Source of the DNA: Paenibacillus sp.
Lineage (GTDB): Bacteria > Bacillota > Bacilli > Paenibacillales > NBRC-103111
Assembly (NCBI GenBank): GCA_029239545.1
Contig: JARBUQ010000206.1
Span: 1 to 7,724 of the forward strand
Length of the DNA: 7,724 nt
Direction: 5' to 3'
Shown here: piece by piece, positions 4,531 through 7,724 of the stretch
Numbering within the stretch: position 1 is the first letter of the stretch
How the letters are laid out: every line of letters begins with the position of its first letter
The notes under the pieces: generated by a model
Told to the model about the DNA's origin: nothing
What the model saw: the letters and a program-made list of their open reading frames with translations, nothing else
The model's database searches: none
Translations under genes and position numbers: made by a program

Positions 4531-7320
4531 TCAGCCTGTATTGCGCAAACCGGCAGCAATTCCGTTAATCGTTAATAGAACTTCTCTCAGAAGAATCGTA
4601 TAGTCTTCTGATTGTTCCTCATGAGAGCGAAGCTCTGTCAGCAATTGAACCTGCATATAACTCAGCGGATCAACATACGGATTTCGCAGACGGATCGATT
4701 CCTGGATCACCGGTACATTATCGAGAATTTCCTTTTGTCCCGTTATAGCTAGAATGAGATCCGATGTTAGCTCGTATTCTTCTTCAATCTGCCCGAATAT
4801 CCGACTGGCAATGCTCTCTTCCTTAATCATAGCGGAGTACTCCTTGGCGATGGGCAAATCTGCTTTTCCTAACGCCATCTGGAGATTATCGATCATCGTG
4901 CGGAAGAAGGACCATTCTTCATACATTTTCTTGAGAATGGTGAGGTTCTCCTGACTGCCCTGATAGAAGGTCTGCAGACCAGAACCGGCCGCATACCACG
5001 CTGGCAGCAAATAACGGCTCTGTGTCCAGGCGAACACCCAAGGAATAGCACGAAGATCCTCGAAGCGGTCGCTGTTCTTCCGTTTGGAAGGACGAGAACC
5101 AATATTAAGCTCCCCAATCTCCGGTAGTGGCGTGGATTCCTTGAAGAAAACAAGGAAATCCGGGTCCCGGAAAATAAGATCCTGGTATTTCGTCTGAGCG
5201 TTTTCCGAAATATGTTTCATTATCGCTTCCCACTCTGATTCCTGCTGATCAGCCTTCACATGCTTGGCTATTTGGGCAGCCGTGATAAGGGCAGATATCG
5301 CTTGATCCAGACTGCGGTAAGCAATTCCCTTAAGAGAGTAACGGGATGAAAGCACTTCTCCCTGCTCCGTGATCTTGATGCCGCCGCCCAGTGTCTCAGG
5401 AGGTTGGGCAAGAATACTACGGTTAAGCGGCATCCCGCCTCGACCAAGTGCGCCGCCTCGACCATGGAAAAACTTAAGTCTGACCCCATTGAGCTTGGCC
5501 ACTCGTGTAATTTCCTTAAGGGCTACTCGCAGCTCCCAGTTAGCTGTTAACACTCCGCCGTCTTTGTTGCTGTCCGAATATCCCAGCATAATCTCCTGAA
5601 GCTCTCCGAAGCCTGAGATGCTGGCTCGATAAGCCGGAATGTCGAACAAAATTTGCATAATGCCAGGTGCGGCATGAAGATCCTCGATCGTCTCGAACAA
5701 TGGCGAAGGCTGCAAAGTACACGTTACAGTACCGTCGGCCTCACGGCGATACAAGCCTACTTCCTTCCCTAACACCATAACCTCTAACAAGTCACTCGCG
5801 CCTTGAGTCATACTGATCAAGTACGTTGAGATGCATCGTGGTCCGAACTCCTGCTGGGCCGCTTTTATCGTCTTGTATACACTAATGCACTCGCTTGTTC
5901 CTTCTGTATATTCCATATAAGGAGATACAAGCGGACGAGGATCATTAAGCAATCCGCCTAACAGGTCAATCTTCTCTTGCTCCGTAAGTGCTGCATAATT
6001 GTCAACGATCTGCATTTTAGCCAAGATTTCGGCCATAGCCGACTCATGCTCCTTGCTATGCTGACGAACGTCGAGCGTGGCCAGGTGGAATCCGAACAGA
6101 TCTATTTGACGAATTAATTTCTGAATGAAATGATCTGCCGCATAGTCCGCATAATGACTTCTTAAGCTGGTCTCAATAATCCTAAGATCTTTTACGAATT
6201 CGTCAGGACCGTTGTATTTCAAATGCGCTCTTTTAACCCCAGCTTGGGTATTCTCGAGCTTTTCAAGCATATATGTGAGCTTGACTCTGTAGGGCTCATT
6301 ATCGTTGCGCCATACATCCTCAGTCTTAAGCTTGATGTGCTGTTTATCCGCCTCTATGGAAGTGAGCAGCTCGGCTGTAACGGGCACGATGGAAGTACTG
6401 AAGCTCATGTGCTCCATTAGTGCCGTCAGAGCTTGCTTATATTTACGTAAAGTAAGTCCCCTCTGCAGCGTTAATGTCTCCCATGTGATCTCAGCCTTAA
6501 CCGATGGATTACCATCACGATCTCCGCCTATCCATGAACCAAATCGCAAGAAGGATGGAACATTCCAGCTTTCGCCAGGGTAATACTTCTTCAGACATCG
6601 TTCAAGCTCCTGATATAAATCCGGAAGCACCTCGAATAATGTTTCATCAAAATAATACATTCCATTACGCACTTCATCCAGTACGGTTGGCTTACGATCC
6701 CGCAGCTCATCGGTCTGCCAGAGAATCAGAACCTCATTCACCAGCTTCTCGCGCTGCTGCTCACGTTCACGATATGTTAACGAAGGATTCTCAAGCTCCA
6801 TTACTTCCTTGGAGATCCGTTGATGAATATCTAATACCGCTCTACGCGTCGCTTCTGTTGGGTGAGCTGTCATCACAAGTTCAAGCGAGATCGTTGTTAA
6901 TATCTCCTGTACCTCATGAGCAGGAACTTTGGACTTATACAGCTCATTGATTACACCTTCAATCGAACCCGGCTGAATCAGCTCGACTGCTGATCTTTCG
7001 TAATCGCGCTTGCGGCGTATGCGATGATTCTGTTCTGCAATATTAACTAGTTGAAAATAAATAGCAAAAGCACGAATAACTTGATGACGATTCTCCTGAT
7101 TCAGGGAACGAATAACATTCTTGAAATCCTGAAAAAGGGCAGGGTCTGATGATTCCCTCATCTTTTTGCTCATTTCACGAATTTGTTCCACAATTGTTAA
7201 GAGCTCTTGCCCGCCTTGATGAACTAATACTTCACCAAGAATGTTCCCAAGAAACCGCACGTCTCTGCGCAGTAAGTGATTAGAACTGCCTCTGTTTGAA
7301 TCATTCATGTGTTCTGACAT
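4531..7320 (-). CDS. ppc: Phosphoenolpyruvate carboxylase
   Basis: A cytosolic anaplerotic enzyme: PEP plus bicarbonate gives oxaloacetate plus phosphate, replenishing the TCA cycle. At 929 aa it is full length for the bacterial family. PEPCase signature 1 is intact (VMTAHPTEATRR, 149-160) with catalytic H153, as is signature 2 (IMLGYSDSNKDGG, 577-589) with D583 and K586. Other conserved blocks are FGSWIGGDRDGNP (260-272), the PLFET segment with probable metal ligand E543, and the FHGRGGALGRGG loop (618-629) with H619, R621 and R627. The terminal RNTG (926-929) carries the C-terminal asparagine. By alignment with the E. coli enzyme, N927 and probably K819 and R879 belong to the aspartate-inhibition site, so feedback inhibition is likely. 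ATG 7320 is preceded by a purine-rich stretch (GAGGTGAAGAGAG). The gene lies between the tRNA-cluster terminator and its own terminator, so it is probably monocistronic. A weak -10-like TGTAAT at 7396-7391 is the best promoter hint. Confidence 0.97.
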   Translation of the reverse strand: MSEHMNDSNRGSSNHLLRRDVRFLGNILGEVLVHQGGQELLTIVEQIREMSKKMRESSDPALFQDFKNVIRSLNQENRHQVIRAFAIYFQLVNIAEQNHRIRRKRDYERSAVELIQPGSIEGVINELYKSKVPAHEVQEILTTISLELVMTAHPTEATRRAVLDIHQRISKEVMELENPSLTYREREQQREKLVNEVLILWQTDELRDRKPTVLDEVRNGMYYFDETLFEVLPDLYQELERCLKKYYPGESWNVPSFLRFGSWIGGDRDGNPSVKAEITWETLTLQRGLTLRKYKQALTALMEHMSFSTSIVPVTAELLTSIEADKQHIKLKTEDVWRNDNEPYRVKLTYMLEKLENTQAGVKRAHLKYNGPDEFVKDLRIIETSLRSHYADYAADHFIQKLIRQIDLFGFHLATLDVRQHSKEHESAMAEILAKMQIVDNYAALTEQEKIDLLGGLLNDPRPLVSPYMEYTEGTSECISVYKTIKAAQQEFGPRCISTYLISMTQGASDLLEVMVLGKEVGLYRREADGTVTCTLQPSPLFETIEDLHAAPGIMQILFDIPAYRASISGFGELQEIMLGYSDSNKDGGVLTANWELRVALKEITRVAKLNGVRLKFFHGRGGALGRGGMPLNRSILAQPPETLGGGIKITEQGEVLSSRYSLKGIAYRSLDQAISALITAAQIAKHVKADQQESEWEAIMKHISENAQTKYQDLIFRDPDFLVFFKESTPLPEIGELNIGSRPSKRKNSDRFEDLRAIPWVFAWTQSRYLLPAWYAAGSGLQTFYQGSQENLTILKKMYEEWSFFRTMIDNLQMALGKADLPIAKEYSAMIKEESIASRIFGQIEEEYELTSDLILAITGQKEILDNVPVIQESIRLRNPYVDPLSYMQVQLLTELRSHEEQSEDYTILLREVLLTINGIAAGLRNTG

Positions 7321-7413
7321 GATCTCTCTTCACCTCATCCGAAATAAATAATTCGACATCTTTCGCTGCATTCCTGCTGTACCTCGCTAAATTACAAATA
7401 CAAAATAATACAC

Positions 7414-7436
7414 AAAAAAAAGACCGTTTAGGTCTC
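7414..7436 (-). terminator. Probable terminator of the tRNA cluster
   Basis: On the minus strand AGACC (7435-7431) and GGTCT (7425-7421) pair over a five-base loop, followed directly by a run of eight T (7421-7414, the first shared with the stem). The stem is short, but its position just after tRNA-Gly and before the ppc leader suits a transcript end. Confidence 0.65.
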
Positions 7437-7449
7437 GTCTGATTCATAG

Positions 7450-7523
7450 TGGAGCGGGTGATGGGAATCGAACCCACGCTATTAGCTTGGAAGGCTAAAG
7501 TTCTACCATTGAACTACACCCGC
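7450..7523 (-). tRNA. tRNA-Gly (anticodon TCC)
   Basis: A complete cloverleaf on the minus strand: acceptor GCGGGTG pairs with CACCCGC, discriminator T, encoded CCA (7452-7450). The anticodon stem TTAGC/GCTAA encloses the loop CTTCCAA, with anticodon TCC at 7491-7489. The T-loop is GGTTCGATTCC. It reads GGA and, by wobble, other GGN codons. It is the last gene of the local tRNA cluster, 16 nt after tRNA-Pro. Confidence 0.97.
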
Positions 7524-7539
7524 AAATAAATGATGAAGA

Positions 7540-7616
7540 TGGTCGGGACGACACGATTTGAACATGCGACCCCCTGGTCCCAAACCAGGTGCTCTACCAA
7601 GCTGAGCTACGTCCCG
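7540..7616 (-). tRNA. tRNA-Pro (anticodon TGG)
   Basis: A complete cloverleaf on the minus strand: acceptor CGGGACG pairs with CGTCCCG, discriminator A, encoded CCA (7542-7540). The anticodon stem CCTGG/CCAGG encloses TTTGGGA, with anticodon TGG at 7582-7580. The T-loop is TGTTCAAATC. It decodes CCA and, by wobble, other CCN codons. It is 13 nt after tRNA-Arg and 16 nt before tRNA-Gly, so probably one transcript. Confidence 0.97.
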
Positions 7617-7629
7617 ACAATAATGAAAA

Positions 7630-7706
7630 TGGCGTGCCTTGAGAGATTCGAACTCCCGACCTTTTGATTCGTAGTCAAACGCTCTATCCGGCTGAGCTAA
7701 AGGCAC
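7630..7706 (-). tRNA. tRNA-Arg (anticodon ACG)
   Basis: A complete cloverleaf on the minus strand: acceptor GTGCCTT pairs with AAGGCAC, discriminator G, encoded CCA (7632-7630). The anticodon stem TTTGA/TCAAA encloses CTACGAA, with anticodon ACG at 7672-7670. In this family the first anticodon A is normally edited to inosine (by TadA), letting it read CGU, CGC and CGA. It is the first complete gene of the tRNA cluster in this window. Confidence 0.97.
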
Positions 7707-7719
7707 AAGAAAGCTTGTA

Positions 7720-7724
7720 TGGAG
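7720..7724 (-). tRNA. Possible 3' CCA end of a further upstream tRNA (partial)
   Basis: The last five bases read CTCCA on the minus strand, which fits the end of an acceptor stem, a discriminator T and an encoded CCA. They lie 13 nt before tRNA-Arg, the same gap as between Arg and Pro. Only five bases are visible, so the identity cannot be given and chance is possible. Confidence 0.3.

Noticed and set aside
4893..5722. Several minus-strand and plus-strand open frames of 60-86 codons inside ppc
   Set aside because: Frame shadows of a well-conserved enzyme; arginine/serine-rich translations typical of shifted frames.
6504..6950. Plus-strand open frame of 148 codons inside ppc
   Set aside because: Fully antisense to conserved PEP carboxylase sequence, including catalytic signature 1 nearby. 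No domain is visible.
7503..7706. A 67-codon minus-strand open frame over the tRNA genes
   Set aside because: It is simply tRNA-Arg, tRNA-Pro and part of tRNA-Gly read as protein, a well-known false-gene pattern. The cloverleaves explain every conserved base.
1..7724. CRISPR array, insertion sequence, phage or attachment site next to the tRNAs
   Set aside because: No direct repeat array, transposase or integrase frame, and no duplicated tRNA 3' end was seen anywhere in the window.

Overview
The window looks like a chromosomal piece of a Gram-positive, endospore-former-type Firmicute, most likely Paenibacillaceae (Paenibacillus, Cohnella or a relative). This rests on the gene order sigW-rsiW-cdaA-cdaR, Bacillus-type Shine-Dalgarno sequences, intrinsic terminators with U-tracts, and a long (929 aa) PEP carboxylase. 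The genus is an inference; no taxonomic search was possible. Every supported gene is on the minus strand, so transcription runs from high to low coordinates. I see no mobile element, CRISPR array, broken gene or sign of recent transfer.

Layout in the direction of transcription. (1) 7706-7450 holds a tRNA cluster, Arg(ACG)-Pro(TGG)-Gly(TCC), each with an encoded CCA. The last bases of the window may be the CCA end of a further upstream tRNA. The cluster ends in a short hairpin with a T8 tract. (2) 7320-4531 is ppc, a complete PEP carboxylase ending in a strong terminator. (3) 4386-3457 is a ten-helix EamA/DMT-type transporter of unknown substrate. (4) 3343-2041 is the envelope-stress module: ECF sigma factor SigW and its membrane anti-sigma factor RsiW, closed by a terminator. 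(5) 1923-1 is cdaA, the membrane diadenylate cyclase, overlapping by 8 bp with cdaR, its extracytoplasmic regulator. cdaR runs off the left edge; in related genomes glmM and glmS usually follow.

How the genes work together. SigW and RsiW form a stress switch: RsiW holds SigW at the membrane until it is proteolysed, then SigW transcribes its regulon. CdaA makes c-di-AMP, and CdaR (with GlmM in known systems) tunes CdaA, linking cell-wall synthesis and osmotic balance to the nucleotide. PEP carboxylase feeds oxaloacetate to the TCA cycle and is functionally separate.

The most interesting observation is regulatory. Two ECF/SigW-like promoters, both with a 16-bp spacer ending in CGTA, flank sigW: one (GGGAAC) upstream of sigW, and a better match (TGAAAC) between sigW and rsiW. 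If both work, SigW would boost its own antagonist separately from itself. The second promoter's -35 box lies inside nested inverted repeats, and the rsiW Shine-Dalgarno can pair into a small hairpin. No wholly new multi-gene system is evident; the genes are familiar and the novelty, if any, is in this control region.
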